Part shown: positions 14,601 to 23,813 of the stretch, piece by piece
Numbering within the stretch: position 1 is the first letter of the stretch
Layout of the letters: each line of letters opens with the position of its first letter
Assembly (NCBI GenBank): GCA_000310025.1
Contig: FN649752.1
Location: 2,404,766 to 2,468,765 of the forward strand
DNA length: 64,000 bases
Origin: Ectocarpus siliculosus
Lineage: Eukaryota > Sar > Phaeophyceae > Ectocarpales > Ectocarpaceae
Reading direction: 5' to 3'
Translations under genes and position numbers: made by a program
Notes under the pieces: model-generated
The model's input: only the letters and a program-made list of their open reading frames with translations
Databases searched by the model: none
What the model was told of the DNA's origin: nothing

Positions 14601-16707
14601 GCGGCAAAGTCACAGCGGCAGCAGGCCGCAGGAACTAACCAAACCTCCGTTCAAAGCATCCCGGTGTGTGTATGCGCGCCAGTTCCAACCCGTACCTGAT
14701 TGTACCAGGTGGACCCCTGGGCCAGTTCGAGCGTGAGCTCGTCCGGCTGCTCGCCGACCTTGGTGTGGATAGTGGAACTTATCTCACCCCCGCACAAACC
14801 ACTCATGAACATTACCTAAACAGCAACAACAAGCGCCACCCAAACAAAACACGCACAGCAGTTCAGTGAGTGGCAGTTGGAGAGGGCCTCAAGCACGCTC
14901 CTGGCAGCCGGTTCGCTACAGCACAGCGGCGCCTTGGTGGAATCAGAATACCTAAGCGATCGCCTCCGTCATTGAACACGCTCGAATCTTCCGCGAGAAA
15001 TGGGGGATCGGAAATATTTGCGGAGCAATCAGCTTCCATCAATTTCATCCATTTCGCATCTTGTCGCCGAAAAGGAATATACGCCCACGTGTTTCACGAA
15101 CCTACACCCCGCCCACACTTTGGTTAAGCAATATTTCTTCTCGAACACAGCCGGAAAAAAAGGGAACGGGAGCAGCCAGCTTAGCAGATAGCTAGATGGC
15201 ATGCCTTGGATAAATATCTTAGTCCATCTCTTACAAGCTGTGGACGCTTCGTTGTCACCGACGACCCAGGGGTGATAGAAAGACAACACGTCGGCAAAAG
15301 TGCTCACGGCTCGCCTTTGTGTTGTCTTTGAACCCGCTGCCCGTGATCTGAAACTGCTTCGTCGACTGGTAGATGTGCAACCTCTCGTCTTCTTTCACCG
15401 TGATTTCGCTGCTTGATAGAGTCGACAAAACCATACCGACCACGATGCCTCCGTCCTCGGGGGTGAGGTGAACCACGCCGCTGCCGGTGTCGATCGCGAC
15501 CACCTTGAGAGGTCCCGGATCGAGATCATTGTGTTTCAACACAATACTGACCACAAGTCCGGCCTACTAACCTGCCACAGCGAAAACGATACGGTGAGCA
15601 GTGGGACTTGACCATAAATTGATCACAAGCTACAATTATATACCTAGAACCACGTCTCCTCCCCTACCTCATAAACCTCGATCAGTTCCTCAGGCAGAGG
15701 AGGATCAAAATACAGCTCTGTGTACTCCATGCTAAAGTTGGCGCCATGCACCCACAGCGGCATGTCCGGCCACCGGTTAATTGCTTCCGAGGACGGACGC
15801 ACGATGGGCGGGGGACCGACGGTGGTGTCGACCTGCCCCAGAAAGAACGAGCCGGGGAAGGTTGCGAAATGTGTAAGGTTGCCGTAGCTCATTGGGTTAT
15901 CGACTCGTCCATTTCTTTCATTTCTTGATACTATATAATAAGCATATATTTATGCGACAGTTCCCGCAATAATCCAAAAACTGTGCCCGCGTGCGCTGAT
16001 CTGAACTTGCCTGTTTGTGACCGTCTTCAACTCCAGCAGAAATAGAGCCGATAAAAAGACCTCCATCCTCAGGGTTGATCTGCACTGCGCCTGCGCCGGT
16101 GTCGATCGCAACAATCTTCAACGGCTCGTTCTTCGCAACCGTCGGGGACAACGTTCTCCTATCCTTGACGAACAGCGCGATCCGGGTTGACGATAGAACC
16201 TGCAACAAGAGAACGACAAAGAAAAGCGCGAACGACACCGACAACAATACAATGTAGAGCGACACCAAAGAGGGACACAACGACCGATGGCGGGGCAGGA
16301 GAAACAACGGCAAAGGAGGGAGACAATAACACAACGGACAAAAGGTATTTCTCTTCGCATTTCCATATACAACCAACATCACACTCACAGTTGAAGATAC
16401 CCCGAATGAGAGCCGATTTGGATTTGTTCCCTCTCACCCGATACGTAACCCTGCTAGCGGGAGGATCGAAGTACAACTTGGTGCCGTTCGCGTTGAAGTC
16501 GGTCCCTGTCAATACTACCCTTCGGGTGGTGTTGGGGGGCATGCCGCCGACATTACCCAACAAGGCATCCACAGAGGGCTGGGACACGGCGGTGGCGGTT
16601 TCAACCTGTCCAGACCAGCGACGCGACAGCGCAAGGCTTATTAATGAGGTGCACGTTTGCGATGCGAAATGCCACGACAGTGTTGCTGTGACAAGCGGGA
16701 GGTACAT
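2700..16707 (-). CDS. Large multi-exon gene for a modular beta-rich repeat protein
   Basis: At least 24 exons on the minus strand encode a tandem repeat protein. Exons with well-placed splice sites, in transcript order: A0 16605-16438, B0 16199-16011, A1 15832-15668, B1 15563-15315, D1 14782-14696, C1 14483-14178, E1 13832-13746, F1 12495-12388, G1 11922-11830, A2 11151-10990, B2 10756-10508, D2 ending 10120, C2 9614-9354, E2 9022-8930, F2 8404-8306, A3 7808-7650, B3 7385-7089, D3 6732-6619, C3 6318-6046, E3 5505-5416, F3 5220-5131, G3 4920-4807, then 4232-4119, 3937-3797, A4 3387-3232 and B4 from 3014. The lengths are multiples of three and the introns phase 0. Hallmarks are GPLKVVAIDTGAG and PEDGGVVV (B), FDPPL (A, C), LTLEL (D), LGPLKIK (E) and SPVTVAIV (F). 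Alternating hydrophobic residues suggest beta-sandwich, perhaps IPT/TIG-like, domains; that is inference. An in-frame ATG at 16707 begins a hydrophobic stretch that could be a signal peptide, but the A-type acceptor at 16606 suggests the true first exon may lie upstream. The 3' end is not resolved. In-frame stops occur in D2, A3 and B4. Confidence 0.6.
2844..4232 (-). repeat. Exon block IV, partial (A-B), with two unique exons before it
   Basis: Exon 4232-4119 is acidic (HEEENAAEPETEEFGEK). Exon 3937-3797 is Cys-containing (GGTIVVTCEAATTVADTC). A4 (52 codons) carries VKGDNF and LIFNPPLG. B4 from 3014 carries GPLKVVAIDTGAGLVQLN and PEDGGVVVAIV, then an in-frame TAG at 2846-2844. The frame then stays open (PGGTVFVSGADVFPAF) to a possible GTAGAA donor near 2765. 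Either B4 ends in a stop that terminates the protein, or this is decay. No D, C, E or F exons were found below it. Confidence 0.45.
4807..7808 (-). repeat. Exon block III (A-B-D-C-E-F-G)
   Basis: A3 (53 codons) contains GILLKGTNFSLRPKL, then TAA at 7688-7686, then FDPALPEDAVQQ, so a residue that is Tyr, Met or Ile in sister copies has become a stop. B3 (99 codons) carries GPLKIVAIDNGAG, PEDGG and HIYQSAKQIQVAGGGF. Its end differs from B1 and B2: the AG|GCGAG donor is absent and a GT donor 18 bases further on is open. D3 (38 codons) ends MTITLTEGSVWVK. C3 (91 codons) has IATVFEEPSIDASD and MDFDPPLDF. E3 (30 codons) ends LGPLKIK, F3 (30 codons) reads GVDTGAGMVVFDSPVTVAIV, and G3 is 38 codons. 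Confidence 0.55.
4993..5043. repeat. 7-bp minisatellite (AAGCAAC)n
   Basis: About seven near-perfect tandem copies of AAGCAAC, with one AAGCAGC variant, lie in the intron between exons F3 and G3 of the large minus-strand gene. Confidence 0.85.
8306..11151 (-). repeat. Exon block II (A-B-D-C-E-F)
   Basis: A2 (54 codons, VDGTNF, LMFDPPLHED), B2 (83 codons, the same length as B1, ELKVVAIDTDAG, IYQSTKEVRIAGSGF), a D-type exon ending at 10120, C2 (87 codons, DPSLLPMALLV, KVATVFEDAS, LVFAPPLDD), E2 (31 codons, YLGPLKIE) and F2 (33 codons, GIDTGAGMIFFDSPVTVAIV). The last codon of the D exon is TAG at 10122-10120 where block I has CAG. A further frame at about 9930-9800 (VGGRTIEVLFGES) may be an exon remnant. 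No G-type exon was seen after F2. Confidence 0.55.
12017..12255. repeat. GGTGCG hexamer run and long GA-rich microsatellite
   Basis: Four copies of a GGTGCG-like hexamer (12022-12045) precede about 150 bp of almost pure GAGAGG/GAGAGA repeat (12106-12255). Both lie in the intron between F1 and G1. The Ser/Pro-Leu-rich frames over the tract on both strands are artefacts of the repeat. Confidence 0.9.
12968..13480 (-). mobile_element. 5'-truncated LINE copy (3' region only)
   Basis: About 510 bp match, in inverted orientation, the sequence that follows the reverse-transcriptase ORF of the LINE at 19.16-19.69 kb, and match 63.55-64.0 kb in the same orientation. The copy starts at a G run (the C-run end of the plus-strand copy) and stops abruptly at CCGATGACAAA near 13480, as expected for a truncated LINE insertion. 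It lies in the intron between exons E1 and F1, on the same strand as the gene. It has no reverse-transcriptase sequence. Confidence 0.75.
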
Positions 16708-16911
16708 TAAGTTTCAGTGATTAACTAGACTAAGTCTCGCGTGTGCGTGTGGGTTCCGCGGTCGCCCGCCGACTCTGGGGCAGAACTGGCCAAAAACAAA
16801 ACCAGCCAGTTCACATGTCTAACGCTGTATTTGCAGGTATGCATGGACGCGAACAGAAAAAGCACACCGGTTTTCCGCCCCACAACCACAACCGCGGCGT
16901 TACATCCAAGT

Positions 16912-16950
16912 CCTAACCCTAACCCTAACCCTGACCCTAACCCTAACCTT
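16912..16950. repeat. Interstitial telomere-like tract (CCCTAA)n
   Basis: About six head-to-tail CCCTAA units, with one CCCTGA variant, lie just upstream of the 5' end of the large minus-strand gene. The complement is TTAGGG, a telomere repeat found in brown algae and many other eukaryotes. The tract is internal, so it marks either an old end-joining event or telomerase-mediated repair. Confidence 0.85.
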
Positions 16951-17924
16951 AAAGGAGAGGAGCTTGGTCGGTGTGTAAGATCATCCACATCATCCCCACC
17001 ACATCATCAAATCAAATTTCGGTGATGCTCAAAGCCCACGGAAGCATCACACCTCCGAGCGCGTGAACTGAGAAGTCCAACGTTCGCCGTAATCCGCGGA
17101 ATAAATGTGGGAGCTCGCAATCATGGTGAGCGTTTTCCGCCTACCACGTGCTAACAAACATTACCGCACGTAAAACCACGCAAACTTCGCAAAACACCGT
17201 TACGGGGTGCGTACACGCCCCCTCGAGCTTACGCTCCTCCTCCTCCTCCTCCTCTCAATCTCAATCCGATATAGTGGCATGTTGCCATTATTGAGGGACC
17301 ATTGAGGACGTGTCCCTCAATAATGGCATTTCGGGCATCTCATCCCCCCCAACAGTTGCGACTACAAACATAGGATTTCTGCGCTTTTTGGCCCTCTAGG
17401 AGATTACACATAGTACAGTAGTGTGCAATTGGCGAGGCCGGGCATTTCCTCCGCAAGCCAAATATGGCCTTCGTCGCGCACATGCCACTAGACCGACTCG
17501 GCCATTGGACATCAGAGCGTTTACAATGCTTGGCTGTTCCAGTTGCTTTCGCGTACAGTCAAGTACAGTTATTTTTTTTTTGTTTTTTCCTTGTGTTGCA
17601 TCCCATGCTAGATTGCCCGCCAGACAAAAAAGGGTGAATTTGCCGCTATGCGTTTGGTCGTGGTTTGCAGTATACCTGCACACAAAGGTAGGTTGTGAGC
17701 ACAGAAAGTCTCGCAGTCACTTGGACGATCAATTGTCATTTCACATGATGGGTAGGATCTGCGTTGTCATGTGGAGACTGCAGCACACAACTGCTCAACC
17801 CCGAAGAGTCACCCCTAGGTAGTACTAGGCATAAAACACCTATGAGTTTAGGCAAAAGCACAGCTACCGGTAGCGTGCACACCAAAGCATGTTTTCCTCA
17901 ATACTGCCACTATATCGAGTCGTG
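16951..17924. other. Intergenic; one strong hairpin, no gene seen
   Basis: Contains a CTC-rich tract (about 17234-17253) and a perfect 17-bp inverted repeat (17283-17299 with 17312-17328, 12-bp loop, arm TGCCATTATTGAGGGAC). The frames here lack family features. The 133-codon plus-strand frame at 17421-17822 has no splice context or recognisable motif. Confidence 0.5.
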
Positions 17925-17929
17925 GCACT

Positions 17930-19150
17930 GCATCTTCTTCGCCGAGGTCCTCGAGGTCGTCGTTATCCGATTCAGCGAGGATGATGTTGTTCTGCGGAAT
18001 CTGGTGTGCTTGGAAGAGGGGAAGACGGAAGCGGGGGGGGGGGAGGAGACACCCCTTGACCGAGTACGGAGGGCAGTATGGGGGATGCTGTATGCCGATG
18101 ATGCCGGCGTCGTATCGAGGTCTGCAGAAGGACTGGCGAGAATGATGACCATCATCGTTGAGGTGTTCGGAGAGTTCGGGCTAACGGTGTCGGAGAAGAA
18201 GACGGAGACGCTCCTGATGCGCGCGAAGGACAAGCCGACTGTCCCCCCCGCCTCCTCCTCCACCACTGACTATCGAAGCCGCGGGACAGAAATACGCCCA
18301 GACGACCGAGTTTCGGTACCTCGGTGGCCTCGTCAACGAACATGGCGACCTCACCCGGGAGACCAGCTACAGGAGCAGAGGAGCGTGGGCGTGCCTCAGG
18401 CGATATGGCCAGGAGCTCTTCGACAGACCGAAAGCGCCATTCCGACTCAAGATCCGCCTCCTCCAGGCGGAGGCGATGGAGGCACTGCTGTACGGCTGCA
18501 TGACATGGTCACCACTCAGCGGCCACTATCAGACGCTGCGGTCGACACACCACCGACTGCTCCTTCGAGTTATCGGGTACAAGCGCAAGAAAGACACCTA
18601 CCGGCAGCTCTCGTACGCCCAGACGCTGAAGAGGGTCGAATGCCAGAGCGTTGAAGCCACGATCCGACAACGACGCCTACTGTTCGCGGGAGCACTGGCA
18701 AGGCAGCCGGACGGGCGACTCCCGAAACGACTGATGCTCGGCGAGCTGGCGGGGGGGGAGAAGCCACGTAGGGGGGGACAGGAACAGAACTGGCCGAAGT
18801 GTGTGCTCGACGACCTGAAGGCCTTCGGGGCCGACCACGGATCTACGAAAACCGACCCAAGTTGTCTCGGAATTCCCGTACCGAAAGACACGGCACCGAC
18901 GTCAAGGTGGACGGAAGCCGCGAAGGTGGAGGGGGGAGTACCCTGGCATGCGGCGGTGCTGCAGGGAGCTGAGAGGTTCATGACCTCCTGGCACGAGAAG
19001 GAAGAAGAGGCCAGCCGACAACGAGCGCTCAAACGAAACCACAAGCCAACAACCAATGGGGCGGGAGGGGGGCAGGAGACGGACGAGACGGCGAGGGAAG
19101 AAAGCAAACGAGAAGAGACGGACCGAGTGGCACGACACGTGCCGGATTGA
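17930..19150 (+). pseudogene. LINE reverse transcriptase (partial ORF2)
   Basis: Reverse transcriptase that copies element RNA at a nicked target. In order: palm with YADD (18091), VFGEFGLTVSEKKTETLL, then after a C-run near 18242 the frame moves by one base to FRYLGGLVNEHGDLTRETS. The frame then continues through EALLYGCMTW and RRLLFAGALARQPDGRLPKR to a charged tail ending at 19150. One frame slip at the homopolymer C run and the missing N-terminal half make this copy inactive. The YLG and RR.L.GH-like segments are typical of the region after the palm in LINE proteins. Confidence 0.75.
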
Positions 19151-19154
19151 ATTT

Positions 19155-19692
19155 CTTTTGCCATCGGGATTGGGTTTTCGTCGCTTGGCAACGACGTTGT
19201 AAAACAAGCCAATTCACTTCGTGAACTCGGCAACCAGGTTACCGTTTTTTTTTTTACCTCGGTTTTTTTTTTTTGGCGGTAACCATAATGGTGGTCGAGT
19301 AGATCATGTTGTGCGGGGTGGAGAAACCTCACTCCGCGCAACGGGGGATGATCGCACCACGTTGTGTTAAAATGGTCAAGCTTCCTCGAGGCAGTTACAC
19401 AGTGCTTACAACTGTCTCTGGAAGTGAAAGCACCAGAAAATAAATTAAGTCATACGTAGCTGTCATCCGTACGCAAGGAAGTAAGCACAAGATGCCGAAC
19501 ACCCTTAGCAGGATGGCAGCTCACCCTTCATGCGACTCGCCAAATACCTCACGGCGCTTCGCGCTTGGTGATGTGAGAGCCTGGTCCGGTGAGAACCCGG
19601 CGTGCTCCGTCCCGGCTTTGTAGGGATGCGAGGTCAATGGTCAAACGACTACGGCATGCACGACTATGAGTACACCCCCCCCCCCCCCCCAA
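19155..19692 (+). repeat. LINE 3' untranslated region, reference copy
   Basis: The copy directly follows the reverse-transcriptase stop and is shared with 12968-13480 and 63550-64000, both inverted relative to it. It contains two T-rich stretches near 19245 and 19265 and ends in a run of about 15 C. Because all three copies share this end, it is the conserved 3' end that retrotransposition starts from. Confidence 0.7.
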
Positions 19693-20800
19693 CGCTGCAC
19701 CATTGCACCAACCCCCCAGTAGTAGTGATTTCGTACCATTACAATGTATCGCTGGTTGGTGGCCATGTTTGCGTGTTTGCTTGTTCGTTAGTGGTCTCTC
19801 CACCGTGTGCCTGTTCTGCCTCATACTTCCTGTTATTTTCGGCCTGGTCCCTCTTTGTTCTCGCCCTTTTTCATTTTATTTTCATTTATTCTCTCTTCTC
19901 CTTACGGTTTCCATTTTTATTTTTTCTCCTTTTTTTCTCTTTTTTCTTTTTTATCTCTCTTTTTTTCTCTCTTTTTCTGTGCCAGATGGCCTTGTCTCTG
20001 CTTGCGTTGTGAAGTACCAAGATTGAACCAAGGGAGTGTACCTCTTTCTCTCCGGCCCATGATAGATAGTGACTGCTAATCTCAGTTGATACCCCGCATA
20101 GCGCGAAGAGGGAGCGGAGGATCCCAGAATATCTGTCGTTGATTTCTATTGACTTGCGGACCCCTCGGGGCCAGTTTATTTGAGTGTACCTTTTTAGGGT
20201 AAGTTAACCTGTGACCACGGGAATCGACCGCGTCGAGTGTTGGATCAGCACGGACATACGAAGGTACTGGGTAGAGAGAGATCGAAACGGTTTTTAATGT
20301 GAAGACAACAACAACAACAACAACAACTGCCCTGATTAGCGGAATATTCTCCTCTTTTCCCCCCACATGCCACTGTATCAGGCCACGTACTGTGTAGGAT
20401 TGTGTGCGGGGGGTGGAAAAGGGGGTCACCTTGAAACCTCACGCCCCCGAAGAAACTCCAAAAGAAGAACATGGCACCTTGGCGGACAACATATGTTTCG
20501 CATACCCTTGATCCTCGAGATGCCGTAGGTCAAGAGAAGACATAGCCAGTGTTGATCTTCCGACTTTCAAAATCGACCAGTAGGCACAATCACAGCGGAC
20601 TTGCACATCGCACCGCATAAACCGTTGTTTCTGGCACGCATGCCGACCTTCTCCTTCTTTCGCATGGCGTATACTACGGCAGGTGGCGTCAATGTACGTC
20701 ATCGGTTCATTTTCCCTTCGGGGCTCAAGGATGACACACATTTTCGGAAGCCTCGATGCCACAAGCAATTTCCTCGGCAGCTGCCATGCATGTGGTGTGT
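19693..20800. other. No gene; pyrimidine-rich and (AAC)n low complexity
   Basis: A strongly T/C-rich tract at about 19850-19985 produces overlapping hydrophobic, Phe/Ser/Leu-rich frames on the plus strand; these are composition artefacts. A short (AAC)n run lies near 20307-20327. Nothing else could be supported. Confidence 0.6.
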
Positions 20801-20810
20801 GGCACCCGGT

Positions 20811-21330
20811 TTGTGCGTGTGAAAGTAGCGCTATCGATTGAGGCCGTGATACCCCACGCGATCGCATGATAGCACACCTTTTGGGCTCTTTGGGGCTTCC
20901 ACACTTTCTACAGTTTTGCTGAACCGCCCATGGGACACCCATGGGCAACCCATGGGCATGCCTATGGGCTGCCCATGGACAATGAGTGCCCTTCCAGCGT
21001 ACTGCTAAACAACAGATTATCTGCTTTGGAACAGGCAAAACAACAGCTAATGGCCCTAACGCTAACCCTGACCCTAACCTCAAGTCCACACGATACGTGC
21101 TAGGTTGGTGCTGGGTGGCAAAGGTCTACTGTAGGTTGATGTGCCGTGGCCGAGTTCTAGGTTGATATGCCGGTGGAGAAGTTGTAGGTTAAAGTGCCTA
21201 CTGTGGGCACTTCGTGAGCATTTCACGGGCCACCCATGGGCGGTTTGTGCGTGTGAAAGTGGCGCTATCGATTGAGGTCGTGATACCACACGCGATCGCA
21301 AGATAGCACACCTTGTGGTGCTTTGGGGAA
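20811..21330. repeat. 90-bp direct repeat pair around CCCATGGG palindromes and a telomere-like tract
   Basis: A segment starting TTTGTGCGTGTGAAAGTAGC at about 20811 recurs at about 21245 with few changes. Between them lie about five copies of the palindrome CCCATGGG (20927-20977) and a degenerate telomere-like run (21054-21080). AACCGCCCATGGG near 20924 and CCCATGGGCGGTTT near 21234 form inverted ends, so the middle may be a small inverted-repeat element. Confidence 0.55.
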
Positions 21331-21504
21331 GAACGGTGCGGTATCAGAAAGGGATGATTGACCACGAAGTTTGCCTCTCCCTCGCATCCATCCCCAAAAA
21401 ATAGAAACAGAGAAAAATAAGCACACAAATACACTGCAGCGGCAGCGGCTGCAGGATGGAGTTGGTGTGATGGTTGGTAGAGTACACACGCCGTGTCTAT
21501 TGTA

Positions 21505-21906
21505 AGCCCTGACCAGCAAGGCATGCCTGAGCTTTGCCAGAGGCCCCCCTTTTTCCAACCCCCTCAGGCAGCCCACGCTATGCCTGACTTGTTACCTGAG
21601 AGGGCGGTTCTATGAGATGTTTGCCTGAGACGGTGTTTTGTTGCCTGACTGCTCCTACAAAACTCCAGGCAGCTCCCTCCATGCAGCACACTGAGAAGAG
21701 CCACGACGACAACCCCCGCATCACCCGTCTCTACTCTTGAGAAAATACACTTGAACTTTCGGTACATAGTACAGGTTCTGTTTCAGGCAAGAGCCCAGAA
21801 AAATTTCAGGCATCTCAGGCACGGAATTATACGCCAGGCAAATGCCTGAATGCAACGCTGCCTGAGCCCCCGAGCACGGCTTCGGCGTGCCTGATCGGTC
21901 AGGGCT
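21505..21906. mobile_element. 402-bp TIR element (MITE) with TA target duplication
   Basis: The terminal inverted repeat AGCCCTGACC begins at 21505 and its complement GGTCAGGGCT ends at 21906. Both sides are flanked by TA, and the similarity continues inward (GGCATGCC against GGCACGCC). The interior carries about a dozen copies of TGCCTGA or its complement. No transposase frame is present, so it would need a transposase in trans. TA duplication fits the Tc1/mariner superfamily; that assignment is inference. Confidence 0.75.
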
Positions 21907-21995
21907 TACCCCTAGGGAGCGGGTTCCAACAGCCCGCATTGTAAAATGAGACAACCCCACAGTATAACTATACGTGCAAAGGTTTTCTCAACTTA

Positions 21996-23384
21996 CAGTC
22001 GTGGGCCCGGTTTAGCGGTTCCCTGTTTAGCGGGGTGCCCTCTTTAGCGGTTATACAATCTCGTGACACGGCTGCACCCTGGTTCAGCGGTCATGCAACC
22101 GCTAAACCGATCGTGCGCTCAATAGCCGTTGATGACAATTAACCAGCCACCAACAGCGGTTTATCGGTTCAAAGTATGCAGAGACCCAGCGCGCGCTTCA
22201 CTTACACAGCGACATTGGTCAGCCGCTTAGCGTGGTCAATGCTCGAAATAAAAGCACACAGCACCACACACACACACCATGCGGTGCGCAGATGGAGGAA
22301 CTATAGCTTTCAGATGCGGCAATGAATCCACACGGCGCGCACGATTGTAAAGGTGGCTGCGGTGGCCGCATTCACGGCATGTATGGAGAGGTGGAGGATC
22401 CGGATGGCAACGAGATGCACCGCATTTGCAATCAGTTCCCCTCGTGTCCCAAATCCACCCAATTTAGCGCAAAGAGGCGGAAGAGTGCTTTCTAGCACCA
22501 GGCGCGGAAAATACCAACTCGCGGTGCAGCTACACGACAGCCCCATACGCGGCCCAACTTTGGCCAGAAGCTTGAGGTTTTGAAGCTTCTTGACCAGAAG
22601 GTAGCGCACTCAGAAAAAGCGCGCAGGAAGAGATCGAAGCTTTGCAGAAGGATCGAATAACGAGCTCGTTGAGAAGTTGTCCAGTATTGGCATGGAGGGG
22701 CCTAACCCCTCCGACGACGAGTTAGAGCCAGAGCTAGAGCGAAATTGCACGGCAGAAGAAGTTGACGGTGCGAAGGGCAGGGGGGTGATGGCGCAGCCGA
22801 CATACTCGGAGCTATCGTCGATTTTGGCCAGCTGCAGTCTTGAGGCGTGAGCGAGGCAGCACACAATCTTCACAAGGCAAATATGGCCTTCCTCGCAGCG
22901 AATATCAGAGAAATGCTGGGTTAAGCATGATCGATACACGCTACAATTAGCACAAATGAAATGCTCAACCGCGTAGTTGGTTGTCATTGCGTTGTCACGA
23001 ACTTGCCCCACGTTCGTTAGAGACGCGAACGATGTGCCAGTCTCAATGAAGGGCATCCAGCCCATCAGGGAGAACAAGGTTTGTGCTTTCGTGAGTTGAA
23101 ATGCACAAATGTACTTGCTGTGTTGTCCTCCTTAGGGTCGTTTCTTCTTCATCTGCACCTTCGTATGACGGCTGCAATGAGACACATGCATGGCCCTATC
23201 AAGATGGACTTTCGACGCTGATCTTGTTGGGCAAAAATGGGCTTTTTCCCGGTATAGCGGTTCATCACTGCTATTGAGCCTCCCGGTTTAGCGGTTCATA
23301 ATCGCTAAAGAGGTTTAGCGGCGATGCCCTGAACAGCGGTTACATTTCGTGACACTATGGACCGCTAAACCGGGCCCACGACTG
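21996..23384. mobile_element. 1.39-kb pogo/Tigger-like DNA transposon, non-autonomous
   Basis: Perfect terminal inverted repeats of about 24 bp begin CAGTCGTGGGCCCGGTTTAG at 21996 and end with the complement at 23384. TTTAGCGGT-type motifs recur several times in the terminal 120 bp of each end. Near 22510-22583 a plus-strand frame reads LHDSPIRGPTLARSLRF, which resembles the second helix-turn-helix of CENP-B/pogo transposases. From about 22655 another reads NELVEKLSSIGMEGPNPSDD. No DDE catalytic domain was seen. TA flanks the left end but not the right. Confidence 0.65.
22310..23077. pseudogene. Transposase remnant inside the pogo-like element
   Basis: Plus-strand frames between about 22440 and 22850 carry a CENP-B-like DNA-binding fragment and an acidic stretch (DELEPELERN). 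They are separated by stops and a frame change. The 155-codon minus-strand frame over 22610-23077 is probably a shadow. Too little remains to name the transposase beyond pogo-like. Confidence 0.35.
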
Positions 23385-23813
23385 CGTTTTTTTCTCTCTT
23401 TGCGTGTGTCGCATACCTTTTCAAATCAACAACAGACTTTTCGAAATAACCTCTGCATTAACGTATGTCTGTAGAATACGAGGTGGTTGGGACCCTCGTT
23501 TCGCGGCGTGGGCAGTTACATATGGGTGGTGCAAAGAGACCACGCAACAGAACCAGAACAATACCGAGAACGGAATATTCCGGTATCCTTATTTTCGACG
23601 AACTCTACTGCAGTGATGAAGGGAGCCTCTGGGAAGTCTCAATAGAGGGCATGGTACAAGGACAGGATACCTGCATGTTTTAGCGCCTTACCTCTATTAG
23701 GCTTGTTCACCCCGTCTATTCGGTCTACCCTTTGTTGTCTAGAAGGTGCTTTGCACCAGGGTCTGTACAGCGACTGACTGTCCACAACATGTTCAACGCA
23801 TGCAATTTTTGCA

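Larger units (their letters stand above)
11830..16605 (-). repeat. Exon block I (A-B-D-C-E-F-G) with an extra A-B pair
   Basis: This is the most complete copy of the repeating exon block. A1 (55 codons) carries HGANF and LYFDPPLP. B1 (83 codons) carries GPLKVVAIDTGSG, PEDGG and HIYQSTKQFQITGSGF. D1 (29 codons) ends ELTLELAQGSTWYNQ. C1 (102 codons) starts DPAYLPRPLELKSV and contains TVAIVFEDPSIDASDTEI and LVFDPPID. E1 (29 codons) ends FGPLKIK. F1 (36 codons) reads GMDTGAGMVVLDPPVTVANV. G1 (31 codons) is charged and helical-looking (HYQERVDQAAREW). An additional A0-B0 pair precedes it. No stop interrupts the recognisable exons of this block. Confidence 0.6.
17925..19692 (+). mobile_element. Non-LTR retrotransposon (LINE), 5'-truncated, with 3' region
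   Basis: The element begins inside the reverse-transcriptase palm domain (FFAEVLEVVVIRFSEDDVVL) and has a clear YADD box at 18091-18102, followed by the thumb and a C-terminal domain. A 540-bp 3' region ends in a C run at about 19676-19690. Sequence in common with the 13-kb and 63.5-kb copies defines the 3' region. The upstream endonuclease and first ORF are missing, so the element looks truncated at the 5' end. The tail is a C run rather than poly(A). Confidence 0.8.

Noticed and set aside
19602-20079. Overlapping hydrophobic ORFs that look like membrane proteins
   Set aside because: They arise from the LINE 3' end and a T/C-rich tract; three overlapping frames all give Phe/Leu/Ser runs, which is a composition effect.
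22610-23077. 155-codon minus-strand ORF
   Set aside because: It lies antisense to the transposase-like frames of the pogo-like element and lacks recognisable features of its own.
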